Shown: in pieces, positions 26,529 through 35,222 of the stretch
How the letters are laid out: the number at the start of each line of letters is the position of its first letter
Numbering within the stretch: the stretch's first letter is position 1
Source of the DNA: Stenotrophomonas sp. UBA2124
GTDB lineage: Bacteria > Pseudomonadota > Gammaproteobacteria > Xanthomonadales > Xanthomonadaceae
Assembly (NCBI GenBank): GCA_002329155.1
Contig: DCXY01000001.1
Coordinates: 178,995 to 225,023 of the forward strand
DNA length: 46,029 bases
Direction: 5' to 3'
Translations under genes and position numbers: made by a program
The notes under the pieces: model-generated
What the model was told of the DNA's origin: nothing
Seen by the model: the letters and a program-made list of their open reading frames with translations, nothing else
The model's database searches: none

Positions 26529-26697
26529 TCTGGCCTTGCGAAGCGCAGCCATGCTGCGCTGAAGGGCATGCCAGCTGAACCCCGCCGGGGATGGCCCGTC
26601 ACTGCATCACACGCGCTTTGACCCCACTGCGCCCGCTCGTGCGTTTCATCTCCCAGACGCCGCATCCAGCGGCCCTCACGCACAGGAGCTGGAACCG

Positions 26698-28170
26698 ATG
26701 AGCAGGCCATGTATCGCCAATCCGAAGCGCATTCTCGCACGCACCCTGACCGTGGCCATGGCGGCCACCCTGCTGGTCGGCCTGCCGGTGCTGGCCAGCG
26801 TGCGCCCGCCGCCGCCGTCTGGCGGCGAGCTGCAGGCACCGCATGCGCTGCGCGTGCGCCAGACCCAGCCCAACTTCCAGGCGCCCATCGCCAGCAGCTG
26901 CAGCGACACGCCGGTGCTGCGTGAAGTGGCCGACCCCAGCCCACGCCAGCAGGAGCATCTGCATGCACCCACCAGACGTGGCCGCCATGCGGTAGCAGCC
27001 GCTGCAGATGCGGCCGGCGATGCCATGGTGGAAATGGCCGCACCTGCACCCGTCGCTGCGATGGCCAGCGACACGGCAGCCGCCGGCAAGCCTGCGGACA
27101 TGGCGCTGCGAAGCACAAGCAACGCGGTGCGCCAGCAGGTGCCGGTGACGGCAGGCGTGGTGGATGACAATGCCGACTTCGGCGCATTCGGCCAGTTCCT
27201 GCAGGGGCACAGCGAAGCCGCGCGGCTGGGCCGTGACATCAGTGTGCGCCAGCGTGTGCGCGTGGTGGATGCGCAGGGCAGGCCGGTGCCGGACGCGGAA
27301 GTAGCGGTGAGCGCGGCCAATGGCGCGCGCATGTGGGCGCGCACGGATGCCGGTGGCCAGGTGTGGGTGCATCCCAATGCCTTTGACGACCGCGATTCGG
27401 CCAGCTACCAGGTACAGGTGCGCCGTGGCGGCAAGGCGGCCACCGCGCAGCTGCAGCGTGGCCAGAAGAACGCCCTGCAGCTGGTGCTGCCCGACGCGGC
27501 GCTGCCGGCACGGGCGAAGCTGGACCTGGTGTTCATGGTCGATGCCACCGGTTCGATGGGCGATGAAATCGACAAGCTGCGTGATTCGCTGCAGGGCATC
27601 GTGCGTGACATCGGCAAGCTGCCGTCCAGCCCGGACATCTGCCTGGGGCTGGTCACCTACCGCGACCGTGGCGATGAATACTTCGTGCGCGGCTGGGATC
27701 TGACACGCAATGTCGGTACGTTCCAGAAGGTGCTTGATGGCGTGCAGGCCAATGGCGGTGGTGATTACCCGGAGGCGATGAACGAGGCCTTCAATCATGC
27801 CGTGCAGTCGCTGGCATGGCGTGGCCCGCAGACCACCCGCGTACTGGTGACGCTGGCCGACGCACCGCCGCAGATGGGCTACCCGCCGCCGCGCTACGAG
27901 CAGACCATGCAGGCGGCGCTGGGCAAGGGCATCAAGGTATTCAGTGTGGCCGCGTCGGGGCAGGACACCACCGGTGAGATCGTGCAGCGGCAGATGGCGC
28001 AGTACACCGGCGGGCGCTTCATCTTCCTCACCTACAAGGACGCCACCAACCCCGGCAGCGGCCCGGGCAGCGAGACCGTGCACGAGGTGCAGAACTATTC
28101 GGTCGATACCCTGGACAAGCTGGTGGTGCGGCTGGTGCGCGAGGAGCTGGCACAGCTGCCCAAGGGTTGA
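26698..28170 (+). CDS. Exported von Willebrand factor A domain protein
   Basis: This 490-residue protein of unknown role has a long N-terminal signal-like segment (residues 12-34, ending VLAS), a low-complexity alanine-rich region to about 130, and a carboxypeptidase-regulatory/Ig-like stretch at about 180-270 (VVDAQGRPVPDAEVAVSAAN). The VWA domain follows from about 276, with the MIDAS motif as DATGSMGDE (from Asp282). VWA domains bind metal-dependent protein ligands. AGGAG lies 9 nt before the ATG. The neighbours give no functional hint. It may act in the periplasm or at the surface. Confidence 0.8.
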   Translation: MSRPCIANPKRILARTLTVAMAATLLVGLPVLASVRPPPPSGGELQAPHALRVRQTQPNFQAPIASSCSDTPVLREVADPSPRQQEHLHAPTRRGRHAVAAAADAAGDAMVEMAAPAPVAAMASDTAAAGKPADMALRSTSNAVRQQVPVTAGVVDDNADFGAFGQFLQGHSEAARLGRDISVRQRVRVVDAQGRPVPDAEVAVSAANGARMWARTDAGGQVWVHPNAFDDRDSASYQVQVRRGGKAATAQLQRGQKNALQLVLPDAALPARAKLDLVFMVDATGSMGDEIDKLRDSLQGIVRDIGKLPSSPDICLGLVTYRDRGDEYFVRGWDLTRNVGTFQKVLDGVQANGGGDYPEAMNEAFNHAVQSLAWRGPQTTRVLVTLADAPPQMGYPPPRYEQTMQAALGKGIKVFSVAASGQDTTGEIVQRQMAQYTGGRFIFLTYKDATNPGSGPGSETVHEVQNYSVDTLDKLVVRLVREELAQLPKG

Positions 28171-28413
28171 GGGCAGCGGTAGTGGCAGGCCGCTGTCGGG
28201 CACGCCGCGGCGGCCCGGAAGCGGAGCCCGTGCATGCTGAATCGGCCATCCTGGATTGGCGTAGTGTCATCGGAATACCGCGATGACCCCGTGTGGTTTT
28301 CCTGCACCAGCAGTGGATAAAGGGCTTGACTGCGCAATCGCCATAGGCAGTCCTGACGGCCCGTGCAGGGCCTTGTTCAGTGCAACCCTTGCGCTACAAG
28401 GCTTGGCGCATTT

Positions 28414-28461
28414 TTACTAGATTTGGTGTTGACCCTGTCACATACCCCCACTATCTTGTGG
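28414..28461 (+). promoter_or_regulatory. nrdA promoter overlapped by two NrdR boxes
   Basis: TTGACC (28429-28434), a 17-bp spacer and TATCTT (28452-28457) form a good sigma-70 promoter. Two NrdR-box-like 16-mers lie at 28414-28429 (TTACTAGATTTGGTGT) and 28446-28461 (CCCCACTATCTTGTGG), each matching 11 of 16 consensus positions. Their centres are 32 bp apart, three helical turns, as known for NrdR box pairs. The second covers the -10. NrdR, the dATP-sensing repressor of ribonucleotide reductase genes, should block this promoter. Confidence 0.75.
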
Positions 28462-28463
28462 CT

Positions 28464-28657
28464 CGTCGGTTCCGGCGGGTTGCTCCCCGCTGGATCAAAA
28501 GGGAAGCCGGTGACGCCTGTTGGCCACTCCGGCACTGCCCCGCAGCGGTAATTGGGAACGACTCCGCCACACAAGCACTGGGGCCATGCTCCGGGAAGCG
28601 GCGGATAGGAGAAGGCGACGCCTTCGCGCCCATGAGTCCGAAGACCTGCCGACAGCC
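28464..28657 (+). ncRNA. Cobalamin riboswitch upstream of nrdAB
   Basis: The conserved core of the cobalamin riboswitch is present in order: GGGAAGCCGGTG (28501-28512), GCCCCGCAGCGGTAA (28537-28551), CACTGG (28576-28581), CCGGGAAGC (28591-28599) and the B12 box GAGTCCGAAGACCTGCC (28634-28650). It begins right at the predicted transcription start and ends about 200 nt before nrdA. The expression platform between 28658 and 28845 contains GC-rich hairpins, but I could not tell whether it works by termination or by translation. Cobalamin should lower nrdAB expression. Confidence 0.93.
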
Positions 28658-28860
28658 GCGCGAAGCACAGCGCGCGGTGCCGGCCGCGGTGTCTTCGACG
28701 GGAAGACGGCTGGTGACGTGGTGCCGCTGACGCCGACCCGTGGGTCGTGCCCAGTCGCGGCTGCTGCGACGCCGCCCTTCCATGCTGAGGATCCGTACCG
28801 GCCCTGGTTTCCTGCGAGGGCAGGGGCTGCGTGCATCCACGCCATGAAGGACACATCGTC

Positions 28861-31245
28861 GTGACCACTTCCGTTACCGAAGTCGCCCCGGCCGAGGCCG
28901 GCTTTGAGCTGACCCCGCCGCCCACCGCCACCGCCATGAGCGTGACCAAGCGCAATGGCACTACCGAGCCGGTGGACCTGAACAAGATCGTCCGGGCGAT
29001 CCAGCGCTGCTGCGAAGGCCTGCATGCGGTGGACCCGATGCGCGTGGCCACCCGCACCATCTCCGGCCTGTACAACGGCGCCACCACCCAGGAGCTGGAC
29101 GAGCTGTCCATCCGCACCGCCGCGCTGCTGATCGGCGAGGAGCCGGAGTACGGCCGCCTGGCCGCGCGGCTGCTGGCCAACTTCATCGGCAAGGAAGTCT
29201 CCGGCCAGGAAATCCACGCGTTCTCGCAGTCGGTGGGCCGTGGCCACGAAGTGGGCCTGATCAACGACCGCCTGCTGAACTTCGTGCAGATCAACGCGCG
29301 CAAGCTCAATGACGCGGTGAACCTGGGCTATGACCTGAACTTCGATTACTTCGGCCTGCGCACGCTGTACGACCGCTACCTGCTGCGCCACCCGCATACG
29401 CGCAAGGTCATCGAGACGCCGCAGCAGTTCTTCCTGCGCATCGCCGCCGCGCTCAGCGAGGACGTGCCCGAGGCACTGGCGCTGTACCAGCGGCTGGGCA
29501 GCCTGGACTACCTGCCGTCCAGCCCCACCTTGTTCAACGCCGGCACCAGCCACGAGCAGCTGTCTTCCTGCTTCCTGCTGGATTCGCCGCTGGATTCGCT
29601 GGAGTCCATCTACGCCAAGTACGGCGATATCGCCCAGCTGTCCAAGTTCAGTGGCGGCATCGGCGTGAGCTATACCCGCGTGCGTTCGCGCGGCTCGCTG
29701 ATCAAATCCACCAACGGCCATTCCAACGGCATCGTGCCGTGGCTGAAGACGCTGGATTCGTCGGTGGCGGCCGTGAACCAGGGCGGCAAGCGCAAGGGCG
29801 CGGCCTGCGTGTATCTGGAAACCTGGCATGCCGACATCGAGGATTTCCTGGAGCTGCGCGACAACGCCGGCGATGACTCGCGCCGCACCCACAACCTCAA
29901 CCTCGCCAACTGGGTGCCGGACCTGTTCATGCAGCGTGTGGAGACGGACAAGGAATGGTCGCTGTTCGACCCGCGCGTGGTGCCGCAGCTCACCGACCTG
30001 TACGGCCCGGCCTTCGAGCAGGCCTACCTGCAGGCCGAAGCGCAGGGCAAGGCGGTCAAGACCATTCCGGCGCGCAAGCTGTACGCGCGGATGATGCGGA
30101 CCCTGGCCGAGACCGGCAACGGCTGGATGACGTTCAAGGACAAGTGCAACCTGGCCAGCAACCAGACCCTGCGCGCCGGCAACGTGATCCACCTGTCCAA
30201 CCTGTGCACGGAAATCCTGGAGGTCAGCTCCAACGATGAGACCGCCGTGTGCAACCTGGGCTCGATCAACCTGGGCAACCACGTTGATGAGTACGGTGAT
30301 TTCGATTACGAGAAGCTGGCCGAAACCGTGCGCCTGGCCGTGCGTCAGCTGGACCGCGTGATCGACCTGAACTTCTACCCGATTGAAAGCACGCGCCGTG
30401 GCAACCTGCGTTGGCGCCCGGTGGGCCTGGGCTGCATGGGCCTGCAGGATGTGTTCTTCCGCAAGCGCCTGGCCTTCGATTCGGCCGAGGCACGCGCGCT
30501 GTCGAAGAAGATTGCCGAGACCATCTATTACAACGCGCTGGAAACCTCGTGCGAGCTGGCCACCGAGCGTGGCAGGCACCCGTCGTTCAACGACACCCGC
30601 GCCGCGCACGGCGAGCTGCAGTTCGATGCCTGGAACGTGGTGCCGGAAGACACCGCACGCTGGGATGCGCTGCGTGAGCGGATCCAGCAGCATGGCCTGC
30701 GCAACTCGCTGATGATCGCCATCGCCCCCACCGCGACCATCGCCTCGATTGCCGGCTGCTACGAGTGCGTGGAGCCGCAGGTGTCCAACCTGTTCAAGCG
30801 CGAGACGCTGTCCGGTGACTTCCTGCAGGTCAACCGCTACCTGGTGGGCGAGCTGAAGCAGCTGGGCCTGTGGACGGCGGAGATGCGCGATGCGATCAAG
30901 CTGGCCGAAGGTTCCATCCAGAACCTGCCGCAGATTCCCGAAGCGCTGCGCGTGGTTTACCGCACCGCGTGGGAGCTGCCGATGCGTTCGCTGATCGACA
31001 TGGCCGCCGAGCGCGGTGCCTTCATCGACCAGTCGGCCTCGCTCAACCTGTTCATGGAAAGCCCGAACATCGGCGCGATGTCGTCCATGTACATGTATGC
31101 GTGGAAGCAGGGCATCAAGACCACCTATTACCTGCGCTCGCGCCCGGCCACCAAGATCGCCAAGACCACCGTGAGCAGCTACACGCCCGCCGAGGCCGTG
31201 GCCTGCTCCCTGGAGAACCCGGAAGCCTGCGAGGCCTGCCAGTAA
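28861..31245 (+). CDS. nrdA: Class Ia ribonucleotide reductase, alpha subunit
   Basis: Reduces ribonucleoside diphosphates to deoxyribonucleotides, using the radical from NrdB and oxygen for cofactor assembly. The 794-residue protein has an N-terminal ATP-cone (VTKRNGTTEPVDLNKIVRAI), which senses ATP/dATP. Active-site motifs are LSSCFLLDS and NLCTEILEV, with a later partner cysteine in AVCNLGSINL. The C-terminal redox pair is in CEACQ. GTG at 28861 was chosen over GTG at 28831 because AAGGA lies 9-10 nt upstream. It sits behind a cobalamin riboswitch and NrdR boxes, and nrdB follows after 163 nt. Confidence 0.95.
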   Translation: MTTSVTEVAPAEAGFELTPPPTATAMSVTKRNGTTEPVDLNKIVRAIQRCCEGLHAVDPMRVATRTISGLYNGATTQELDELSIRTAALLIGEEPEYGRLAARLLANFIGKEVSGQEIHAFSQSVGRGHEVGLINDRLLNFVQINARKLNDAVNLGYDLNFDYFGLRTLYDRYLLRHPHTRKVIETPQQFFLRIAAALSEDVPEALALYQRLGSLDYLPSSPTLFNAGTSHEQLSSCFLLDSPLDSLESIYAKYGDIAQLSKFSGGIGVSYTRVRSRGSLIKSTNGHSNGIVPWLKTLDSSVAAVNQGGKRKGAACVYLETWHADIEDFLELRDNAGDDSRRTHNLNLANWVPDLFMQRVETDKEWSLFDPRVVPQLTDLYGPAFEQAYLQAEAQGKAVKTIPARKLYARMMRTLAETGNGWMTFKDKCNLASNQTLRAGNVIHLSNLCTEILEVSSNDETAVCNLGSINLGNHVDEYGDFDYEKLAETVRLAVRQLDRVIDLNFYPIESTRRGNLRWRPVGLGCMGLQDVFFRKRLAFDSAEARALSKKIAETIYYNALETSCELATERGRHPSFNDTRAAHGELQFDAWNVVPEDTARWDALRERIQQHGLRNSLMIAIAPTATIASIAGCYECVEPQVSNLFKRETLSGDFLQVNRYLVGELKQLGLWTAEMRDAIKLAEGSIQNLPQIPEALRVVYRTAWELPMRSLIDMAAERGAFIDQSASLNLFMESPNIGAMSSMYMYAWKQGIKTTYYLRSRPATKIAKTTVSSYTPAEAVACSLENPEACEACQ

Positions 31246-31261
31246 GCGCAACGCAATGAAG

Positions 31262-31297
31262 CTCCTCTCCCCATGGGAGAGGGGTTGGGGTGAGGGC
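31262..31297. repeat. REP-like inverted repeat between nrdA and nrdB
   Basis: CCTCTCCCCATGGGAGAGGGG is a hairpin followed by TTGGGGTGAGGG. It is the reverse orientation of the element at the end of the 23466-23830 spacer. It lies inside the nrdAB transcription unit and could alter the relative amounts of the two messages. Confidence 0.6.
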
Positions 31298-31408
31298 CGG
31301 CGGAAACCGGTGTATCACCCTGCCCATCCCCATCCGGCGCGAAGCGCCACCTTCTTCCCGCCATGCCGCGTGCAGCTGCTGTGGTGAGAAGGCAACAAGG
31401 AGTACCCC

Positions 31409-32428
31409 ATGTCGAAGAAGCCCCAGCAGATGCTGCTTGACCCCGGATTCGAGCTGACCCTGCGCCCCATGCGTTACCCGGATTTCTACGAGATGTACCG
31501 CAACGCGATCAAGAACACCTGGACGGTGGACGAGATCAACTTCCAGATCGACATCACCGACCTGCACCACAAGATGACGGCGGCGGATCGGCACCTGATC
31601 CACCGCCTGGTGGCGTTCTTCGCCACCGGTGACTCCATCGTTTCCAACAACCTGGTGCTGAACCTGTACCAGCACCTCAATGCGCCGGAAGCGCGCATGT
31701 ACCTGTCGCGCCAGCTGTATGAAGAAGCGCTGCACGTGCAGTTCTACCTGACCCTGCTGGACAACTACCTGCCGGACCCGGAAGAACGCTTCAAGGCCTT
31801 CGCGGCGGTGGAGAACATTGATTCGATCAAGAAGAAGGCCGACTTCTGCTTCAAGTGGATCGACTCCATCCAGGGCATCAAGCGCATCGAGACGCGCGAG
31901 GAACGCCGCCAGTTCCTGCTCAACCAGATCTGTTTCGCGGCCTGCATCGAAGGCCTGTTCTTCTTCGCAGCCTTCGCATACGTGTACTACTTCCGTTCGC
32001 GCGGCCTGCTGCCGGGCCTGGCCTCGGGCACCAACTGGGTGTTCCGCGACGAGAGCTGCCACATGGAGTTCGCCTTCGAGTGCGTGCGCACCATTCGTGC
32101 CGAGGAGCCGGACCTGTTCGACGCGAAGATGGAACAGGAGGTCTACGAAATGCTGGCCGAAGCCATCGAGTGCGAAGTGCAGTTCGCCGAGGACGTGCTG
32201 TCAGGCGGCGTGGCCGGCATTTCCACCCGCGACATGCGCCAGTACCTGCAGCACTGCGCGGACAACCATTTCGCAAAGCTTGGCATGGCCCGCAAATACA
32301 ACGTACGCAACCCGCTGCCGTTCATGGAACTGCAGGACGTGCAGGAGCTGACCAACTTCTTCGAGCGCCGCGTGTCGGCCTACCAGGTCGGCGTGCAGGG
32401 CGAAGTGTCGTTCGACATGGCGTTCTGA
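31409..32428 (+). CDS. nrdB: Class Ia ribonucleotide reductase, beta subunit
   Basis: Carries the diiron site and tyrosyl radical that starts catalysis in NrdA. The 339-residue protein has the metal-ligand helices: Asp in TAADRHLIHR, Glu/His in YEEALHVQF, Glu in FAACIEGLFF and Glu/His in RDESCHMEF. The C-terminal tail, which docks to NrdA, is QVGVQGEVSFDMAF. A strong AAGGAG precedes the ATG. It is cotranscribed with nrdA and so under the same riboswitch and NrdR control, unless the REP element in between has its own effect. Confidence 0.95.
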   Translation: MSKKPQQMLLDPGFELTLRPMRYPDFYEMYRNAIKNTWTVDEINFQIDITDLHHKMTAADRHLIHRLVAFFATGDSIVSNNLVLNLYQHLNAPEARMYLSRQLYEEALHVQFYLTLLDNYLPDPEERFKAFAAVENIDSIKKKADFCFKWIDSIQGIKRIETREERRQFLLNQICFAACIEGLFFFAAFAYVYYFRSRGLLPGLASGTNWVFRDESCHMEFAFECVRTIRAEEPDLFDAKMEQEVYEMLAEAIECEVQFAEDVLSGGVAGISTRDMRQYLQHCADNHFAKLGMARKYNVRNPLPFMELQDVQELTNFFERRVSAYQVGVQGEVSFDMAF

Positions 32429-32530
32429 TCGGCACGGGGCGGCCGCAACGGCTTGCCCCGTCCTGGCCGCTCCCCTTGTGGAGGGAAGCCACTTGCCCCT
32501 TCCGCGTAGGAACGGGGAACTGCTCTGCCC

Positions 32531-32561
32531 CCCTCCCTTTTTGCGAAGCAAAAGGGGAGGG
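32531..32561. repeat. Long hairpin with T-run, downstream of nrdB
   Basis: CCCTCCCTTTTTGC pairs with GCAAAAGGGGAGGG around GAA, with one mismatch. It lies 103 nt after the nrdB stop and may end the nrdAB message or be another extragenic palindrome. The rest of 32429-32686 holds GC-rich inverted repeats (ACGGGGC/GCCCCGT near 32434-32460) and no gene. Confidence 0.55.
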
Positions 32562-32686
32562 CTGGGGAGGGGTAGCGCTTCAAGCATCTTCCTCACACTC
32601 CGCTCACAAAATCTCCAGGTTCCCTCCCTACACCGGCCGCACATGCGCGCGGGCGTATGATGCCGGCCACACTTCAAGGCATCACC

Positions 32687-33091
32687 ATGACACCGATCCA
32701 GCAGACCGATCCGCCCACCGAAGTCCGCATGGCCGAGATCGTTTTCCCCAACCACACCAACCATATGGGCACGCTGTTCGGTGGCCAGGCGCTGGCGTGG
32801 ATGGACAAGGCCGCGTTCCTTGCCGCTGCCCGCTATTCGCGCCGCACCGTGGTGACCGCACGCTCGGACCAGGTGGATTTCAAGCTGCCCATCCGCATCG
32901 GGCAGATGGTGGAAACCATCGGCCGCGTGGTGCAGGTGGGGCGCAGTTCCATGCATGTGGAGGTGGAACTGGTGGCCGAAGACCTGCATACCGGCGAGCG
33001 CAAGCTGTGCACGCGCGGCACCTTCGTGATGATCGCGCTCGATGCCGAAGGGCACCCGACCGCCGTCCCCGCACTGCCGGTGCAGGCCTGA
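32687..33091 (+). CDS. Acyl-CoA thioesterase, hotdog fold
   Basis: Hydrolyses acyl-CoA esters. The 134-residue protein is a single hotdog domain with FPNHTNHMGTLFGGQALAWM carrying the catalytic-type asparagine/aspartate region. DQVDFKLPIRIGQMVE and SSMHVEVELVAEDL complete the YciA/ACOT-like pattern. ATG at 32687 gives the expected N-terminus; ATGs at 32657 and 32660 are in the same frame but would add a tail without homology. Chain-length preference is not evident. It lies 12 nt ahead of the sirtuin gene, so the two are likely cotranscribed. Confidence 0.88.
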   Translation: MTPIQQTDPPTEVRMAEIVFPNHTNHMGTLFGGQALAWMDKAAFLAAARYSRRTVVTARSDQVDFKLPIRIGQMVETIGRVVQVGRSSMHVEVELVAEDLHTGERKLCTRGTFVMIALDAEGHPTAVPALPVQA

Positions 33092-33103
33092 CCGGCCGCA
33101 GCG

Positions 33104-33967
33104 ATGAACACCACGCCCTCTCCTGTCGTGGGCCAACTGTCGCAGGCGGTGTTGACCGACCTGCCGACGTTCATTGCCAGCCATCATCGCCTGCTGGTGC
33201 TGACCGGTGCCGGCTGCAGCACCGATTCGGGCATCCCGGATTACCGCGATGCCGATGGCCAGTGGAAGCACAGCCAGCCGGTGAACTACCAGGCCTTCAT
33301 GGCGCAGGCCGCGACCCGCCAACGCTACTGGGCGCGCAGCCTGCTGGGCTGGGCGCGGTTTGGCCGTGCCCAGCCGAATGCCACGCATCACGCCCTGGCG
33401 GCACTGGAAGCCGATGGCCGCGTAGAGCTGCTGCTGACCCAGAACGTGGATGGCCTGCACCAGCGTGCCGGCAGCCAGACCGTCATCGATCTGCACGGGC
33501 GCCTGGACCAGGTGCGCTGCATCGGCTGCGGCGCGCTGAGCCCGCGCGAGGAACTGCAGCAGTGGCTGGATGCAGCCAACCCGGGCTGGCTGCAGCTGCA
33601 GGCCGGTATCGCGCCCGATGGCGATGCCGATCTGGAAGTGGATTTCTCCGGCTTCCAGGTCCCTGCCTGCACACATTGCGGCGGCATCCTCAAGCCGGAC
33701 GTGGTGTTCTTCGGCGAGAGCGTGCCGCGTGAACGGGTGGCTGCGGTGCAGGCGCACCTTGAACGTGCCGACGCGGTGCTGGTGGTGGGTTCCTCGCTGA
33801 TGGTCTATTCCGGCTTCCGCTTCGTGGATGCGGCGGCCAGAGCCGGCCTGCCGGTGGCGGCGGTGAACCTGGGCCGCACCCGCGCCGATGCGCTGCTGTC
33901 GCTGAAGGTCGAGATACCCTGTGCGCAGGCGCTGGCCTTTCTGCTGGACGATGCCAGCACGCTGTGA
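33104..33967 (+). CDS. SIR2-family NAD-dependent protein deacylase
   Basis: Removes acyl groups from lysines, consuming NAD and releasing nicotinamide. The 287-residue protein has the NAD loop TGAGCSTDSGIPDYRD, the core TQNVDGLHQRAG, the catalytic histidine in DLHGRLDQVRC and a zinc site of CIGC and CTHC. Also present are KPDVVFFGESVP and VVGSSLMVYSG. All catalytic features are intact. It follows the thioesterase by 12 nt. The nicotinamidase at 36101 could recycle its nicotinamide. Confidence 0.92.
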   Translation: MNTTPSPVVGQLSQAVLTDLPTFIASHHRLLVLTGAGCSTDSGIPDYRDADGQWKHSQPVNYQAFMAQAATRQRYWARSLLGWARFGRAQPNATHHALAALEADGRVELLLTQNVDGLHQRAGSQTVIDLHGRLDQVRCIGCGALSPREELQQWLDAANPGWLQLQAGIAPDGDADLEVDFSGFQVPACTHCGGILKPDVVFFGESVPRERVAAVQAHLERADAVLVVGSSLMVYSGFRFVDAAARAGLPVAAVNLGRTRADALLSLKVEIPCAQALAFLLDDASTL

Positions 33968-34038
33968 TCTGCCATCATGGTTGAACCCGGTGTGCTGACA
34001 ACGTGCAATGGGTGCCTATTGTCCGGACCAAAATCACC

Positions 34039-35136
34039 GTGAGCCATCTGTTCTCTCCCCTGGCCCTGGGGCCGCTGTCGCTGCGCAACCGTATCGTCAT
34101 CGCACCGATGTGCCAGTACTCGGCACAGCAAGGCTGCGCCACCGACTGGCACACCATCCACCTGGGCAACCTTGCGCAATCCGGCGCGGGCCTGCTAATT
34201 CTTGAAGCCACCGCGGTGCTGCCGGAAGGGCGCATCAGCTGGGCCGATCTGGGCCTGTGGGACGACGCCAACGAAGCGGCGCTGGCCACGGTGCTGGAAT
34301 CGGTGCGGCGCTGGTCGCCGATGCCGTTGGGCGTGCAGCTGGCACATGCAGGGCGCAAGGCGTCCACCGCGCGCCCGTGGGACGGCGGTGGCCCGATCGC
34401 ACCGGGGGAGGTGCATGGCTGGCAGGTGATGGCAGCTTCGGCGCTGCCCTTCCATGCCGATGGTCCGCTGCCGAAGGCGCTGGATGAGGCGGGCATCGAT
34501 GCGGTGGTGGAAGCCTTTGCTGCGGCGGCTCGTCGCGCTGCGCGGCTGGGGCTGGAACTGATCGAGATCCATGCCGCGCATGGCTATCTGCTGCATCAGT
34601 TCCTGTCGCCCCTGAGCAACCAGCGCAGCGATGCCTACGGTGGCTCGCTGGAGAACCGCATGCGCCTGCTGCTGCGTGTGTTCGATGCGGTGCGTGCGGC
34701 GGTGCCGGTGCGCATGGCGGTGGGCGTGCGCATCTCGGCCACGGACTGGGTGGAGGGCGGCTGGGACGTGGCACAGAGCATCGTGCTTGCCAAGGCGCTG
34801 GAAGCGCGCGGCAATGATTTCCTGCATGTGTCCAGCGGCGGGCTGGATGCCCGCCAGCAGATTCCAGTAGGGCCGGGCTACCAGGTGCCTGCGGCGGCGG
34901 CGATCAGGGCGGAGATCGGCACTCCGGTGATCGCGGTAGGGCTGATCACCGAGCCGGCGCAGGCCGAGGCGATTATTGACGAAGGTCAGGCCGACGCCAT
35001 CGCGCTGGCCCGCGGCATTCTCTACGACCCGCGTTGGCCGTGGCATGCCGCCGCAGAGCTGGGCGCGAAGGTACATGCCGCACCGCAGTTCCTGCGCTGC
35101 GAGCCGCACGATGTGCGTGGCCTGTTCGAGGGCTGA
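34039..35136 (+). CDS. NADH:flavin oxidoreductase, old yellow enzyme family (XenA/YqjM-like)
   Basis: FMN enzyme that reduces activated alkenes and some xenobiotics. With the GTG at 34039 the protein has 365 residues, close to XenA. MSHLFSPLALGPLSLRNRIV leads into APMCQYSA with the class-defining Cys25. The substrate-binding EIHAAHGYLLHQF has the paired histidines, and SPLSNQRSDAYGGSLENRMR is the family signature. The frame extends to GTG 34003, but the shorter start matches the family. No obvious regulator adjoins it. The physiological substrate is unknown. Confidence 0.9.
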   Translation: MSHLFSPLALGPLSLRNRIVIAPMCQYSAQQGCATDWHTIHLGNLAQSGAGLLILEATAVLPEGRISWADLGLWDDANEAALATVLESVRRWSPMPLGVQLAHAGRKASTARPWDGGGPIAPGEVHGWQVMAASALPFHADGPLPKALDEAGIDAVVEAFAAAARRAARLGLELIEIHAAHGYLLHQFLSPLSNQRSDAYGGSLENRMRLLLRVFDAVRAAVPVRMAVGVRISATDWVEGGWDVAQSIVLAKALEARGNDFLHVSSGGLDARQQIPVGPGYQVPAAAAIRAEIGTPVIAVGLITEPAQAEAIIDEGQADAIALARGILYDPRWPWHAAAELGAKVHAAPQFLRCEPHDVRGLFEG

Positions 35137-35222
35137 GCACGCACGCCGCACCGCGTATGCACATTGGTTGCAGCTGATAGCGATGCACGGGTGTCGGGGT
35201 CTGCTCGCCTAGAATCGGCACG

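Noticed and set aside
28495..31251. 918-codon ORF opposite nrdA and the riboswitch
   Set aside because: It covers the cobalamin riboswitch and all of nrdA on the wrong strand and has His/Gln-rich shadow composition.
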